Shown here in pieces: positions 40,789 to 50,330 of a DNA stretch of 64,000 nucleotides. Under the pieces are notes generated by a model, which had not been told where the DNA came from, did no database searches, and saw only the letters and a list, made by a program, of their open reading frames with translations. Position 1 is the stretch's first letter; each line of letters begins with the position of its first letter. The position numbers were made by a program, and so were the translations under genes. The DNA comes from Anaeromicrobium sediminis (GTDB lineage Bacteria > Bacillota > Clostridia > Peptostreptococcales > Thermotaleaceae). The stretch covers positions 178,782-242,781 of the forward strand of contig NZ_NIBG01000004.1 in the NCBI RefSeq assembly GCF_002270055.1, written 5' to 3'.

Positions 40789-40956
40789 CTAAACTACTAA
40801 ATATTTTGGTGGTTCAATACAAAAATCACAATTATGTGGACTGCTCCAGTCTGTAAATGAAACTTGATCCAGTCTATAAATATCTGGACATTGTTCATAT
40901 ACTTCCACAAAGTCATCAATGGCTCTAGGTAAATGTTCTTCGCATACTACATACAT
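40789..40956 (-). CDS. yyzF: YyzF-family CxxH/CxxC small protein
   Basis: A 55-residue protein reading MYVVCEEHLPRAIDDFVEVY at the start and ending NCDFCIEPPKYLVV. The CxxH (CEEH) and CxxC (CDFC) pairs probably bind one zinc ion and define the family, which in Bacillus lies between htrC and rlmH exactly as here. Function unknown. Start ATG at 40956 follows GGAGTGAAGAAC. It is immediately downstream of htrA (34-base gap) and likely co-transcribed with it. Confidence 0.88.
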   Translation of the reverse strand: MYVVCEEHLPRAIDDFVEVYEQCPDIYRLDQVSFTDWSSPHNCDFCIEPPKYLVV

Positions 40957-40990
40957 GTTCTTCACTCCAAAAGCATTTTTTTCTTTAGCA

Positions 40991-42187
40991 TTATTTGTTC
41001 GGTGTAGCTTTTAAAACTACATCTAAAGTAATTTGTTTGTTATTTCTTAATATTCTTAAGTTTATTTTATCATTTGGTCTGTATTTGTAAAGTACCCTTA
41101 CTAATTGCCTCATGGATTCTATATCCGTATCATTGATCTTAGTTATAATATCCCCTTCCTCAAGACCTGCTATTGCAACAGGAGAATTAGGAAATATTTG
41201 ATATACTACTACCCCTTTATCTACAGGTAACTTTTCTGCATACAAACTAGTGAATTTAGCCACATCTATACCTCTTAATCCTAAGTATACATTTTTAAAT
41301 TCACCCTTTTCAATGAACTCATCTACTATGGGTTTAGCTATGTTTATAGGTACAGCAAATCCCAAACCTTCTCCAGATTGGATTTTTGCCGTATTTATTC
41401 CTATTACTTCACCTTTGCTGTTTAATAGTGGACCTCCACTATTTCCTGGATTTATGGAAGCATCCGTTTGAATGAGACCTTCTATACTATTTAATTCATC
41501 TATTGGAATACTCCTATTTAAACCACTTATAATTCCAGCAGTTACAGTTCTTTCGAAAGCTAGTCCAAGGGGATTTCCTATGGCTATGGCTACTTCTCCT
41601 ACTTCAATTTTATCAGAATTTCCTAGATCTGCCACTGGTAAATTTGTTTTATTTACTTTTACTACTGCCAAATCTAATACTAAGTCATTCCATAATACCT
41701 CTGCATTTTTAGTAGAACCATCATAAAATAGTACATTTACTTCTTCTGTTTTACCATCATTTACTACATGTGAATTTGTGAGTATATATCCTCTTGAATC
41801 TATTATTACACCTGTTCCTACACCCTGACCTTTCCTAACACCAAAGAAAAAGTCCTTTTCTATGGTTATTGTGGTTATGCCAACTACTGATGGCATGGCC
41901 TTTTTAGCCACAGCTGATACTACTCCTAATTCTTCTCCTTTAGTGACAATCTCTACATTTGGAGACGGATTATTTGCCATATAATTTGACATGACATAGT
42001 TTGGCATTATAAATGCAACTACTGTGCCTCCTATTATGGCTGATATTAAAACTATTACTGCAATATATCCAATAGACCAGCTTTTTTCTTTGTCTTCTTT
42101 TCTTTCTTGTATAGGATCAATTCTAATTTCTTCATCTATTCTTCTATTCTCTTCATTATTATTTAAATTTTCATCGTGAAAAGACAA
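40991..42187 (-). CDS. htrA: HtrA-family membrane-anchored serine protease with PDZ domain
   Basis: 398 residues. A charged cytoplasmic tail (1-34) leads to one TM helix (about 36-58) and a trypsin-like domain with the triad in YILTNSHVV (His), LDLAVVKV (Asp) and NPGNSGGPLL (Ser). A C-terminal PDZ domain (about 300-390, GLEEGDIITKINDTDI) follows. It degrades or refolds damaged exported proteins outside the membrane. It starts with TTG twelve bases after AGGAG, a slightly long spacing with no better in-frame start. WalJ is encoded 15 bases upstream. Confidence 0.92.
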   Translation of the reverse strand: MSFHDENLNNNEENRRIDEEIRIDPIQERKEDKEKSWSIGYIAVIVLISAIIGGTVVAFIMPNYVMSNYMANNPSPNVEIVTKGEELGVVSAVAKKAMPSVVGITTITIEKDFFFGVRKGQGVGTGVIIDSRGYILTNSHVVNDGKTEEVNVLFYDGSTKNAEVLWNDLVLDLAVVKVNKTNLPVADLGNSDKIEVGEVAIAIGNPLGLAFERTVTAGIISGLNRSIPIDELNSIEGLIQTDASINPGNSGGPLLNSKGEVIGINTAKIQSGEGLGFAVPINIAKPIVDEFIEKGEFKNVYLGLRGIDVAKFTSLYAEKLPVDKGVVVYQIFPNSPVAIAGLEEGDIITKINDTDIESMRQLVRVLYKYRPNDKINLRILRNNKQITLDVVLKATPNK

Positions 42188-42202
42188 ATCATAATCACTC
42201 TC

Positions 42203-43015
42203 CTATAGGTTTTTCTTCACCTCGTATACTTTACTGCTACGGTCTCGGTAAGTTAAATCTATAGTTATATCTTTCCCTATTTTTATTTTTTTATCTTCTA
42301 ATATATTTTTTACTGTTTGATAGGCTAATTCTGGAAAATTATTTTCTTTGCTTAAATGTCCAAGTAAAACATGCCCTATATATCCATTAGATTCTAGTAT
42401 TTCAGCTATAGTTTCTCCAGCCACCTCATTGGAAATATGGCCCTGATCTCCCATAACTCTTTTCTTTAAAAACCATGGATAACTTCCCATCTTTAACATT
42501 TCCACATCGTGGTTAGACTCTAAAAGTAATAAATCACTATTCTTTATTTCGTTTTTTATGTTGTCACAAACATGCCCTAAATCTGTAGCTATGGTTATCT
42601 TTGTGTCATTTCTGAAAAAGGAATAGCCTACAGGATCTGCCGCATCATGTGATACCTGATATGGTCTTATTTTTACATCGTTTATTAGGAAATCTTCACC
42701 CGTATTAAATACTTTTATATTTTCTTCATCTACTTTCCCTATTTTACCCATTATTTCATTCCAGGTTTTTTCATTTGCGTATATAGGTATATTATATCTT
42801 CTAGATAAAATTCCTATACCTTTAGTATGGTCACTATGTTCATGAGTTACAAGTATAGCTTGTACTCTCTCAATTTCTTTTCCTATGGATTCCATACATT
42901 CTTTTATTTTTTTTCCTGATAACCCTGCATCTACTAATATATGTGTATCTTCACTGGCAATATATTGGCAATTGCCACTACTTCCACTAGCTAATGAACA
43001 AAAAGTGAATCCCAT
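42203..43015 (-). CDS. walJ: WalJ/YycJ metallo-beta-lactamase-fold protein
   Basis: 270 residues of the MBL fold with the metal motif THEHSDHTKG (H-x-H-x-D-H, about residues 58-65), GFTFCSLASGSSGNCQYI at the start and the DSDLLLLESNHD and GHLSKENN ligand regions. In Bacillus and Staphylococcus walJ is the last gene of the wal operon and its product, a 5'-3' exonuclease-like protein, affects mutagenesis and cell-division coordination. Here murA intervenes between yycI and walJ. Start after GGAGGCACCAT. Confidence 0.93.
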   Translation of the reverse strand: MGFTFCSLASGSSGNCQYIASEDTHILVDAGLSGKKIKECMESIGKEIERVQAILVTHEHSDHTKGIGILSRRYNIPIYANEKTWNEIMGKIGKVDEENIKVFNTGEDFLINDVKIRPYQVSHDAADPVGYSFFRNDTKITIATDLGHVCDNIKNEIKNSDLLLLESNHDVEMLKMGSYPWFLKKRVMGDQGHISNEVAGETIAEILESNGYIGHVLLGHLSKENNFPELAYQTVKNILEDKKIKIGKDITIDLTYRDRSSKVYEVKKNL

Positions 43016-43063
43016 ATGGTGCCTCCTATTCTATAATACTATCTATATATATAAGTTAAAAAT

Positions 43064-43094
43064 AGACGGTTAGCTATAGGATAACCAACCGTCT
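43064..43094 (-). terminator. Terminator after murA
   Basis: AGACGGTT and AACCGTCT arms with a 15-base loop, between the murA stop and walJ start. Confidence 0.6.
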
Positions 43095-43133
43095 TCTTTC
43101 ATCACATGTTTTTAAGGTATTTTTAAAACATAC

Positions 43134-44390
43134 CTAAATAGCTCTTTTAACTTTAGCTCCTAAGCTAAGAAGTTTCTCTTCTATACATTCATATCCTCTA
43201 TCTATATAGTGAAGATTTGATATTTCTGTAGTTCCGTCAGCCATAAGGCCAGCTATAATAAGGGCAGCTCCAGCTCTTAAATCTGTAGCCATAACTTTCG
43301 CCGAGGACAATTTTTCTACACCTTGAATTACTGCTAATCTTCCCTCAACTTTAGCCTTAGCTCCCATTCTCTTTAACTCATCTATGTGCTTAAATCTACC
43401 TTCATATATGGTCTCTGTTACAATACTCGTACCAGTGGCCTTTGTCAGTAATGCTGACATGGGCTGTTGAAGATCCGTTGGAAATCCTGGATATACAAGT
43501 GTCTTAATGTTAGCCTTCTTTAACTTATTTTCTGCCACAACTCTTAAGGATTCTCCATACTCATGAACTTGTATGCCCATCTCCTTAAGCTTCGCCGTAA
43601 CTGGCTCTAAGTGCTTAGGTATAACATTGTCTACTATTACATCTCCACCAGTAGCTGCTGCCATAATCATATATGTACCAGCTTCTATTTGATCTGGAAT
43701 AACACTATAAGTGCTGCCTTTCATTTTATCTACACCATTTATTTTAATAATATCTGTTCCTGCACCTCTAACATCGGCTCCCATAGAGTTTAAAAAGTTT
43801 GCCACATCAACTACATGAGGTTCCTTTGCCGCATTTTCTATAATAGTTTTTCCCTTTGCTCTACAAGCTGCAAGCATAATATTAATAGTAGCCCCTACAC
43901 TTACTACATCTAAGTATATTTCAGCTCCTATAAGTTCTTCTGCCTCTGCTTCTATAAAGCCATGAGATATGTTTACCGTTGCTCCTAATGCTTCAAATCC
44001 CTTTATATGTTGGTCAATAGGTCTACTTCCAATCTCACATCCACCTGGTAATGCCACTTTGGCCTTCTTAAACCTTCCAAGACCAGCTCCTAATAAATAG
44101 TATGAAGCTCTTAACTTCTTAGCTATTTCATAAGGTGCATAACATTCTTCTAATTTGGTGCTATCTATTTTCATTTCCTTATTTTCTTTATCGTAAGCTA
44201 CACTTGCTCCTATGTCATTTAAAATTTGTCCTAATATATTAACATCCTCTATTGTAGGAAGATTGTCCACAATACAAACATCTCCAGCTAATATAGCCGC
44301 AGGTATTATGGCAACTGCAGCATTTTTGAATCCTCCTATATTAACTTTTCCAGTTAATCTATATCCACCTTCTACAAGTAATTTCCCCAT
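43134..44390 (-). CDS. murA: UDP-N-acetylglucosamine 1-carboxyvinyltransferase
   Basis: First committed enzyme of peptidoglycan synthesis: transfers enolpyruvyl from PEP to UDP-GlcNAc in the cytoplasm. About 418 residues with the two-domain inside-out barrel; [20 protein letters not shown] opens it, and the loop [18 protein letters not shown] contains the active-site cysteine that fosfomycin alkylates, so it should be fosfomycin-sensitive. [12 protein letters not shown] is the other substrate loop. The ATG at 44390 is spaced correctly from AAAGGA; the earlier TTG overlaps that site. Its place inside the wal cluster ties it to wall homeostasis. Confidence 0.94.
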   Translation of the reverse strand: MGKLLVEGGYRLTGKVNIGGFKNAAVAIIPAAILAGDVCIVDNLPTIEDVNILGQILNDIGASVAYDKENKEMKIDSTKLEECYAPYEIAKKLRASYYLLGAGLGRFKKAKVALPGGCEIGSRPIDQHIKGFEALGATVNISHGFIEAEAEELIGAEIYLDVVSVGATINIMLAACRAKGKTIIENAAKEPHVVDVANFLNSMGADVRGAGTDIIKINGVDKMKGSTYSVIPDQIEAGTYMIMAAATGGDVIVDNVIPKHLEPVTAKLKEMGIQVHEYGESLRVVAENKLKKANIKTLVYPGFPTDLQQPMSALLTKATGTSIVTETIYEGRFKHIDELKRMGAKAKVEGRLAVIQGVEKLSSAKVMATDLRAGAALIIAGLMADGTTEISNLHYIDRGYECIEEKLLSLGAKVKRAI

Positions 44391-44504
44391 CCATTTCAAT
44401 CCTTTCAAGTAATAAAAGCAATTTATCTTTTAAGGCTACATATCATTATATCATTTATGCACTAATTTGATAAGTAATTAACTCATGGTAAATTTATAAA
44501 TAAT

Positions 44505-45164
44505 CTACTTTAATGCCCATTTATACAGGTAAAATTTCTTAAAGTGATCAAATATTTCTTGTATCCTATCATATTTTTCATATTCAGTTCCTAAATTATT
44601 GATATAGCTCTCTATTTCACTTATGGTCCTTACTTCATATTCATTCATGTTTAATCCTGTAAATAAAATTTTTCTAATATAATCTTGTATTTTTCCTATT
44701 ACATCCTTAAACTCCACATTCTCATCTATAAATATGAATTCGTTTATACTTAGTTTTTCATTTTTCACTAGCACTTGTGACTTTAATATTAAAGAATTTC
44801 TAATTAACTCATTTAGTCTATCATATTTACTTATTTTATCTAAATATTCTAGTATCATATGCATCCTAGTGCCTAGTCTTAAATATTTATTAGAAAAATA
44901 CTCTTCCAATCTATATCCTTCTTTAAATTCTGTTACCATTACTATTTGGTCTTCTTCTTTATTAGAGTATAGAATATTATCTAATATCTCCTTCATATCT
45001 AAGTTCTCTAGTAATTTTACACATGATTCATCCCTAATGTAATTTATAAGTACTAAATATTGTGAATTATTTTTGTGACATCCTATAAATACATCCTGCA
45101 TTTCATTTTTATGAAACATTTTTAATATATTATATTTTTCACCAACCCACATGTATCCACACAC
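44505..45164 (-). CDS. Uncharacterised protein, possibly a degenerate kinase-like N-lobe
   Basis: 219 residues that I do not recognise with confidence. The start VGEKYNILKMFHKNEMQDVF and the following strand pattern (IGCHKNNSQYLVLINYI, later IVMVTEFKEGYRLEEYF) recall the N-lobe of a protein kinase with a hinge segment, but no glycine loop, catalytic Asp or DFG motif is visible. If related it would be a pseudokinase. No signal peptide or TM helix. It lies between murA and the structured repeat at 45293-45440. Start uncertain: GTG at 45164 is very close to AAGGAG, and ATG at 45152 is too far. Confidence 0.5.
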   Translation of the reverse strand: MCGYMWVGEKYNILKMFHKNEMQDVFIGCHKNNSQYLVLINYIRDESCVKLLENLDMKEILDNILYSNKEEDQIVMVTEFKEGYRLEEYFSNKYLRLGTRMHMILEYLDKISKYDRLNELIRNSLILKSQVLVKNEKLSINEFIFIDENVEFKDVIGKIQDYIRKILFTGLNMNEYEVRTISEIESYINNLGTEYEKYDRIQEIFDHFKKFYLYKWALK

Positions 45165-45292
45165 GTCTCCTTCTATCTCACATCCCCAAACTCGCTACAT
45201 ATATTTTATCATAATACTTCTTAATATTTTTTAGATTCTTAACAAAATTCTATTTTTTTCTACAAAAAAAATGCATACGTTGTTATGTGACC

Positions 45293-45440
45293 TTATGGAA
45301 CCCTATGGTTCCCGCAGGCGTCTGCTAACGCAATCTGAACACTCTCCTTTAAAGAGGCAGGGGAATTCTTCCCCCACATCCCCTTATTTTTTACTTATCC
45401 ATAGTTTTGAAAATTTATAATTTCCTATAACGTAAAAAAA
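45293..45440 (-). repeat. Structured 150-bp repeat, copy 1
   Basis: Nearly the same as 51953-52103. It contains the hairpin GGAACC-CTAT-GGTTCC, a variable small hairpin (GCGT...ACGC here), the conserved AATCTGAACAC and CCTTTAAAGAGGCAGG, the hairpin GGGGAA-TTC-TTCCCC, and outer TTTTTTAC / GTAAAAAA ends. It precedes the minus-strand gene at 44505-45164 by about 130 bases. Confidence 0.65.
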
Positions 45441-45463
45441 GCATAGAAACTATTTTCTATGCT

Positions 45464-46273
45464 TTAATATTTATCATATGCGTTTATAAACTTTACTTCT
45501 TTATTATCTAGTACTATTCTCCATGCAGGTAAGGCCGTTCCTGATTTTATATTTTCTGCATTGGCAAAGCTTATTTGAGCTGGATCAAACCAGTAACCCA
45601 AGCTTATGTCCTTTATTATTACAGGTTTAGGAACCTCTTCTAGATCATCCATTACCTTTAATAGGGCTTTTGTAGCTGGCATTATCTCTCTTTTACTTTT
45701 ATCTTTCAATATAGGTTTTAGCCATATTCTTTCGAACTCTTCTACTCCGTTAGTAGATACGATAACCTTCATATAGCTATTTTCTAAGAACATTTCCTTG
45801 TAAATTTGTTTATACAATATTTCGTATCTATTATTATATGCTAACACATGCCACACTTCTTGGTCTCTATTTTCAAAACCTATTTTTCTTACAAATTCTT
45901 CTGCTGTTTTTAAAGCCGTTTCCCTATCTAAGAAATAATTTTCTTCTGAAAAACTTCTTTTATATTTCAATAACTTATTGTTTTCTATACTTAATACGCC
46001 ACTTTCTCCTACTAATTTTTCCTTTAATTTACTCTTATCATAAGTTTCATACTCCACATCTAAAGGCTCCATCTCTATGACTATTTTAGGAACATCCACA
46101 TCTACACTTATATCCTTTTCCTTCAATATACCTTTAGTATCATTTATTATTTTATCATCAACTATTAATACATTATCTCTGCCATACATATCCTTTTGAA
46201 TATTATATATGAGAAATACATTAGTTATGATAAAGGCTATTATAAGTATATTTTTTGCCTTAGACCAATCCAT
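45464..46273 (-). CDS. yycI: YycI-family WalRK regulatory protein
   Basis: 269 residues. The single N-terminal membrane helix reads MDWSKAKNILIIAFIITNVF (the MDW-K-KNILI start is a YycI hallmark), then an extracytoplasmic YycI domain with a repeat resembling YycH. In Bacillus, YycH and YycI form a membrane complex that restrains the WalK kinase; in Staphylococcus they activate it. Start 18 bases after the yycH stop. A hairpin at 45438-45465 overlaps its last codons and probably terminates the unit. Confidence 0.9.
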   Translation of the reverse strand: MDWSKAKNILIIAFIITNVFLIYNIQKDMYGRDNVLIVDDKIINDTKGILKEKDISVDVDVPKIVIEMEPLDVEYETYDKSKLKEKLVGESGVLSIENNKLLKYKRSFSEENYFLDRETALKTAEEFVRKIGFENRDQEVWHVLAYNNRYEILYKQIYKEMFLENSYMKVIVSTNGVEEFERIWLKPILKDKSKREIMPATKALLKVMDDLEEVPKPVIIKDISLGYWFDPAQISFANAENIKSGTALPAWRIVLDNKEVKFINAYDKY

Positions 46274-46291
46274 TCATCTCACCAACTTTAT

Positions 46292-47746
46292 CTAAAAACT
46301 TTCTACTATTTCACCTGTATAAGCATCTATATAATAAGTTTTTACTGAATTTTTAATTATCCAAATAGGACTTAATTCATTTTTATATTTTTCTTCATAG
46401 TCATAATATGCAATTTCTACATTTTCTATTTCTTCAAGTATATTTTTTGAAACATCCTTGAAATTTACCGTATATCCTCTTCTTGGCTTTTCTTGAATAT
46501 AGTCGTTTTTAATGGTTGTAAAATTTAAATCTATAACCTGCCTAGCCTTTAACATAGAGGTTGTTTCCTCTTCTAGGAATTTCATAACATTTTTTTCATT
46601 TTTTACAATTCTCTTGTATAAAACTACTTGCTTTCCAACAACCCTTACTTCAATAGGATCTACTACTTCGCTTTTTATTCCTACACCTTTTGCATATAAG
46701 GGTAAATTATTTAACTTATATCCAAAGAAGAAACTATACCCATCTTTATTTTGTTCAACAATCTCTTGTATATCTCTCAAATAAATTTTATTTCCTACCG
46801 TATTACCATGGGTAGAAACAAAATTTACTGCTACTTTAAAAGCTTCATCTAGGCTAGTTTTTTCACTAGATAATTGAGGATCTATTTCTTCTATATATTC
46901 TATTCTTCCAGTATCTTCTATCCTCAATACTCTTTGACCATATCCATACATATATACAATAGTTCCACTAGTTTCTTTTATCTTTCTAATAAAATCTAAA
47001 TTATTTCCAAAAAAAGTTTCCGCATATGCTTCTGCCTGTCTTTCGTTTGTAGGCATTATTTCCTTTTCTACCTTTATCTTTTCCACATTTGGAAAGGCTT
47101 CTGGCATTAAATTATTATTATTAACACCGTATATGTCTGCTATGTTGTAATATGTTTTATAGTCTGACTTTTCTATGTTGTCTATTTTCTTTAATATATC
47201 ATCAATATTTAATATGTTACTTATGGCATAATATTGTCCTTTTAATGTATCTGCCACATATACCCTACTATCCAGTTGAGATACTAAAACCTTATTTAAA
47301 GATTCTATTACCTTTCCCTTAGCATTTATTTTTAATGTTTCACCTAAATCCTTTACTGGAAATACATAATCAAACTCTAACTCTATAGATTTATGATTTT
47401 TAGCTGTTTGCCAAGTTTCATACTCCACTTCTAATACATTTTCTTCCTTATAACTCTCTTGAATGCTCTCCGCTAGAGTTTTCCATATATCATGAGTGTC
47501 ATAATGAATGATAGTATGCAAACCACCCCCAAAGCTTACAATATATCTCTGGGGGCTTATTATATTTACTAAATTTTCTTTTACCGAACTTGCTATGTTA
47601 ACCTCTTGTGGAGTAGTTTTCTGTAATGCATTTAATACATTGTTATCAGAAAAATTAATCCCCACATGAGTATTTAATCCTATACTAAGCGTAAATAATC
47701 CTACTAAAATAACAGATTTTAATCTTTCTCTATTTCGTTTTCTCAT
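46292..47746 (-). CDS. yycH: YycH-family WalRK regulatory protein
   Basis: 484 residues: a short cytoplasmic start (MRKRNRERLKSVILVGLFTL), one TM helix (about 10-30) and a large extracellular three-part domain with IVSFGGGLHTIIHYDTHDIW and the later YVFPVKDLGE and GYGQRVLRIEDTGRIEYIEE segments typical of YycH. Acts with YycI on the WalK sensor. It follows the secreted-protein gene by 31 bases and probably shares its WalR-box promoter. Confidence 0.88.
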   Translation of the reverse strand: MRKRNRERLKSVILVGLFTLSIGLNTHVGINFSDNNVLNALQKTTPQEVNIASSVKENLVNIISPQRYIVSFGGGLHTIIHYDTHDIWKTLAESIQESYKEENVLEVEYETWQTAKNHKSIELEFDYVFPVKDLGETLKINAKGKVIESLNKVLVSQLDSRVYVADTLKGQYYAISNILNIDDILKKIDNIEKSDYKTYYNIADIYGVNNNNLMPEAFPNVEKIKVEKEIMPTNERQAEAYAETFFGNNLDFIRKIKETSGTIVYMYGYGQRVLRIEDTGRIEYIEEIDPQLSSEKTSLDEAFKVAVNFVSTHGNTVGNKIYLRDIQEIVEQNKDGYSFFFGYKLNNLPLYAKGVGIKSEVVDPIEVRVVGKQVVLYKRIVKNEKNVMKFLEEETTSMLKARQVIDLNFTTIKNDYIQEKPRRGYTVNFKDVSKNILEEIENVEIAYYDYEEKYKNELSPIWIIKNSVKTYYIDAYTGEIVESF

Positions 47747-47777
47747 TCCCAGTCCATCCCTTATATGTATCTTTTAC

Positions 47778-48302
47778 CTATTTTTTTATAACATCTTCTA
47801 ATACGGAAGTCATATCGGCTTTAGGAATTGCTTCTATAGTTTTTATTATTTCTTCCTTTTCACTCTTCACTGTAAAATATTTTACTACATCCTCTTCTTC
47901 TTTTCCATCTTCATCTTTCACATTAAAAACAATTTTATAATTTCCTTGGGATAAATCCTTTAGCTCTTTACTATAAAACTTTAAAGATTCACCTTGTTCT
48001 ATTTCCTCTGGTCCTACTATTATAGAGAAGTTTTCTTCTCCTTCTTCTGTAGTAGGAACTTCCTTATACACACTTAGAGCTACTGACACATTATCTTGAA
48101 GCTGAACAGATATTAATACACTGTCTCTTACTATTACATCTTGTTTAGGACTTATTATTTTTACAGGTCTATCTATCTTAAGGGCTTCTTCTATTTTAGT
48201 AGCAGGAATACTTCTTTTCTCTACATCTACGCCATAGGCATTTATTCCAGAAGTACTAAGCATGATAAGGACTAGTGTGCTCACTATCATATTCCTTTTC
48301 AT
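47778..48302 (-). CDS. Secreted protein of unknown function at the head of the yycHI unit
   Basis: 174 residues with a signal peptide (MKRNMIVSTLVLIMLSTSGI, probable cleavage after NAYG or nearby), then a beta-rich domain (about 48-148) that looks like one Ig/FnIII-type module (VKIISPKQDVIVRDSVLISV, GNYKIVFNVKDEDG) and a short helical tail. I do not recognise a family. A consensus WalR box with a -10 element directly upstream predicts control by WalR, and it probably starts the transcript for yycH and yycI. Confidence 0.7.
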   Translation of the reverse strand: MKRNMIVSTLVLIMLSTSGINAYGVDVEKRSIPATKIEEALKIDRPVKIISPKQDVIVRDSVLISVQLQDNVSVALSVYKEVPTTEEGEENFSIIVGPEEIEQGESLKFYSKELKDLSQGNYKIVFNVKDEDGKEEEDVVKYFTVKSEKEEIIKTIEAIPKADMTSVLEDVIKK

Positions 48303-48338
48303 GTATACGCCTCCTAATTATTAATTAATATATGACTC

Positions 48339-48371
48339 ATTATATATTAGTATTATTACAATTGTGTTACA
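48339..48371 (-). promoter_or_regulatory. WalR box and promoter upstream of the secreted protein gene
   Basis: On the minus strand TGTAAC-N5-TGTAAT (48371-48355) fits the WalR consensus TGTWAH-N5-TGTWAH exactly, and TATAAT lies ten bases downstream (48344-48339). A further GGTGTAAC half-site lies about 20 bases upstream. Confidence 0.75.
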
Positions 48372-48468
48372 CCTCTTTTAAAATAAAGTTACACCCCTAT
48401 TTTTTTGTGGAAAACTTTTTAAAAACACGAAGTTATCCACACTTTATTCTGTTTTTTAGGTATAAATT

Positions 48469-48530
48469 AAAGGCTGAGCCAAAAGGTAAATTTATATTAA
48501 ATTTAAAACACCTTTTGACCTAGCCTTTTT
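48469..48530 (-). terminator. Terminator after walK
   Basis: Long arms (AAAAGGCTAGGTCAAAAGGT with a near-complement) around an AT loop, beginning at the walK stop codon; separates walRK from the downstream yycHI unit. Confidence 0.65.
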
Positions 48531-50328
48531 AGTCTTTTTTCTTGCTTATAGGAATCTTAATAAATACTTCAGTTCCTATACCCTCTTTACTTTCAACAAA
48601 AATCTCACCATCATGAGCCACAACTATTTGTTTAGCTATAGATAAACCAAGTCCAGTTCCACCCATTTCTCTAGAACGGGCTTTATCCACTCTATAAAAT
48701 CTTTCAAATAGTCTAGGAATAGCTCTTTTAGGTATACCTATTCCGTTATCTTTAATTAGGGCTACAGCATAATTTTTATCCCTATATACTTGTACTTGTA
48801 TATGTCCTCCACTCGGGGTATATTTAATTGCATTACTTATTATATTTATTATTACCTGTTCTATCCTATCTTTATCCACATAAACTGATAAAAATTCATA
48901 TTTAGTAATAAATGATAGGGTTTGGTTTTTATTTTGTGCAGTTATCTCCATTTTGTTCACAGCATCTTGACCAATTTTAACTAGGTTACTATTTTTCTTA
49001 TTCCATAGTACCTTCTTAGAGTCAAGTCTGGATAATTGTAATAAATCTCTTACAAGGCCATTCATTCTGTCAGCTTCAGAATTTACAACTTGTAAAAAGC
49101 TTACAGCCAAATCCTTTTCTTCTAAAGCTCCATCCAGTAAGGTTTCCGTATAACTTTTTATGCTAGTTAAAGGAGTTTTTAGTTCATGGGATACGTTGGC
49201 AACAAATTCTTTTCTCATATTATCTAGTTCTTGTCTTTTAGTTATATCTTGAAGAACCATAACTATACCTGCTTTTCTACCCTTTTCGTCCATGTACGGA
49301 GCGTAGCTTGCACTTAGTATATTATCGCCTATTTTTAGGGTTTCTTTACCTGTATAATTACTCATTCTTCTATTTTTTTGAATATATTTTAAAGTTAAGT
49401 TTTCATTTAATTTTTTCATTATTTCATCATAGGATTTAGTCCTTATTTCTTCTTCTGTAAGATCTAGCATTTCCATAGCTGTAGGGTTTGCATGTATTAT
49501 TTCATCATAATTATTTACTGCTATAAGTCCATCTGCCATATAACTTAATATGGTTTCTAGTTTACTCTTTTCAGAAGATATCTGAGATAATGTAACATTA
49601 AGTTTAGCTCTTGCATAGTTAAACATTTCTGCTAGTTGTCCAATTTCATCATCAGACTTCACCTCAACTACCTGATTAAAATCTCCCCTGGCCATTCCAG
49701 ATGCTTTTTTAGTTACATCTATGATAGGTTCTGTTATACTTCTCCCTATTAAAAATCCTAGTATAACCGTAATAAAAAGGGCTATTATAGTCCCCTCTAT
49801 TAAGATTATTTTGGCTCTCTCTAACCCCTTATACACATCAGAAAGGTCAGCCCTTATATATAAAATACCCTTGGGCTGGCCTCCTTCTAATTGTATAGGA
49901 AATGCCATATTTTTAGTTATAATATTTCTTGATTCTATATAGATATCCTTTTGATCAGTTTTCCCATTTCTCGCTTGAGTAAGAAGAGTATAATCAAGGA
50001 TGTCTATAGCATCCCTGTTAGTTCCACTATTCTTACTTCTAGCTACTATCTTAAAATCCATATTTACTATGAATACTTCTTCTTTAAGGCCTGTTGGCCA
50101 TTGATCTATGTTTCTTTGAATATCTTCTTTATACTCATTTAAATCTTCAAATCTTGCTATGGTTTTAATAAGACCTTCCTGTCTTCCTAGGTTATTTAGG
50201 TTTTCACTCACCATATTAAGCTGATATTCTTGAAACTGCTGTATTATGAAAACACTTACTATAAGCATTGCAATATATACAGGGAGAAAATATATGGTTA
50301 TAAACTTCCACCTTATACTTTTAAACAT
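48529..50328 (-). CDS. walK: Sensor histidine kinase WalK
   Basis: 599 residues: TM1 (about 10-30), extracytoplasmic PAS-like sensor (35-170), TM2 (about 177-197), HAMP (198-250), PAS (255-365), then HisKA with the H-box FVANVSHELKTPLTSIKSYT, N-box IISNAIKYTPSGGH and G-boxes DNGIGIP and GGTGLGLSIAKQIV. It phosphorylates WalR in response to peptidoglycan state, and in model Firmicutes is essential. The start is two bases after the walR stop, so the pair is co-translated. Confidence 0.95.
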   Translation of the reverse strand: MFKSIRWKFITIYFLPVYIAMLIVSVFIIQQFQEYQLNMVSENLNNLGRQEGLIKTIARFEDLNEYKEDIQRNIDQWPTGLKEEVFIVNMDFKIVARSKNSGTNRDAIDILDYTLLTQARNGKTDQKDIYIESRNIITKNMAFPIQLEGGQPKGILYIRADLSDVYKGLERAKIILIEGTIIALFITVILGFLIGRSITEPIIDVTKKASGMARGDFNQVVEVKSDDEIGQLAEMFNYARAKLNVTLSQISSEKSKLETILSYMADGLIAVNNYDEIIHANPTAMEMLDLTEEEIRTKSYDEIMKKLNENLTLKYIQKNRRMSNYTGKETLKIGDNILSASYAPYMDEKGRKAGIVMVLQDITKRQELDNMRKEFVANVSHELKTPLTSIKSYTETLLDGALEEKDLAVSFLQVVNSEADRMNGLVRDLLQLSRLDSKKVLWNKKNSNLVKIGQDAVNKMEITAQNKNQTLSFITKYEFLSVYVDKDRIEQVIINIISNAIKYTPSGGHIQVQVYRDKNYAVALIKDNGIGIPKRAIPRLFERFYRVDKARSREMGGTGLGLSIAKQIVVAHDGEIFVESKEGIGTEVFIKIPISKKKD

Positions 50329-50330
50329 CC

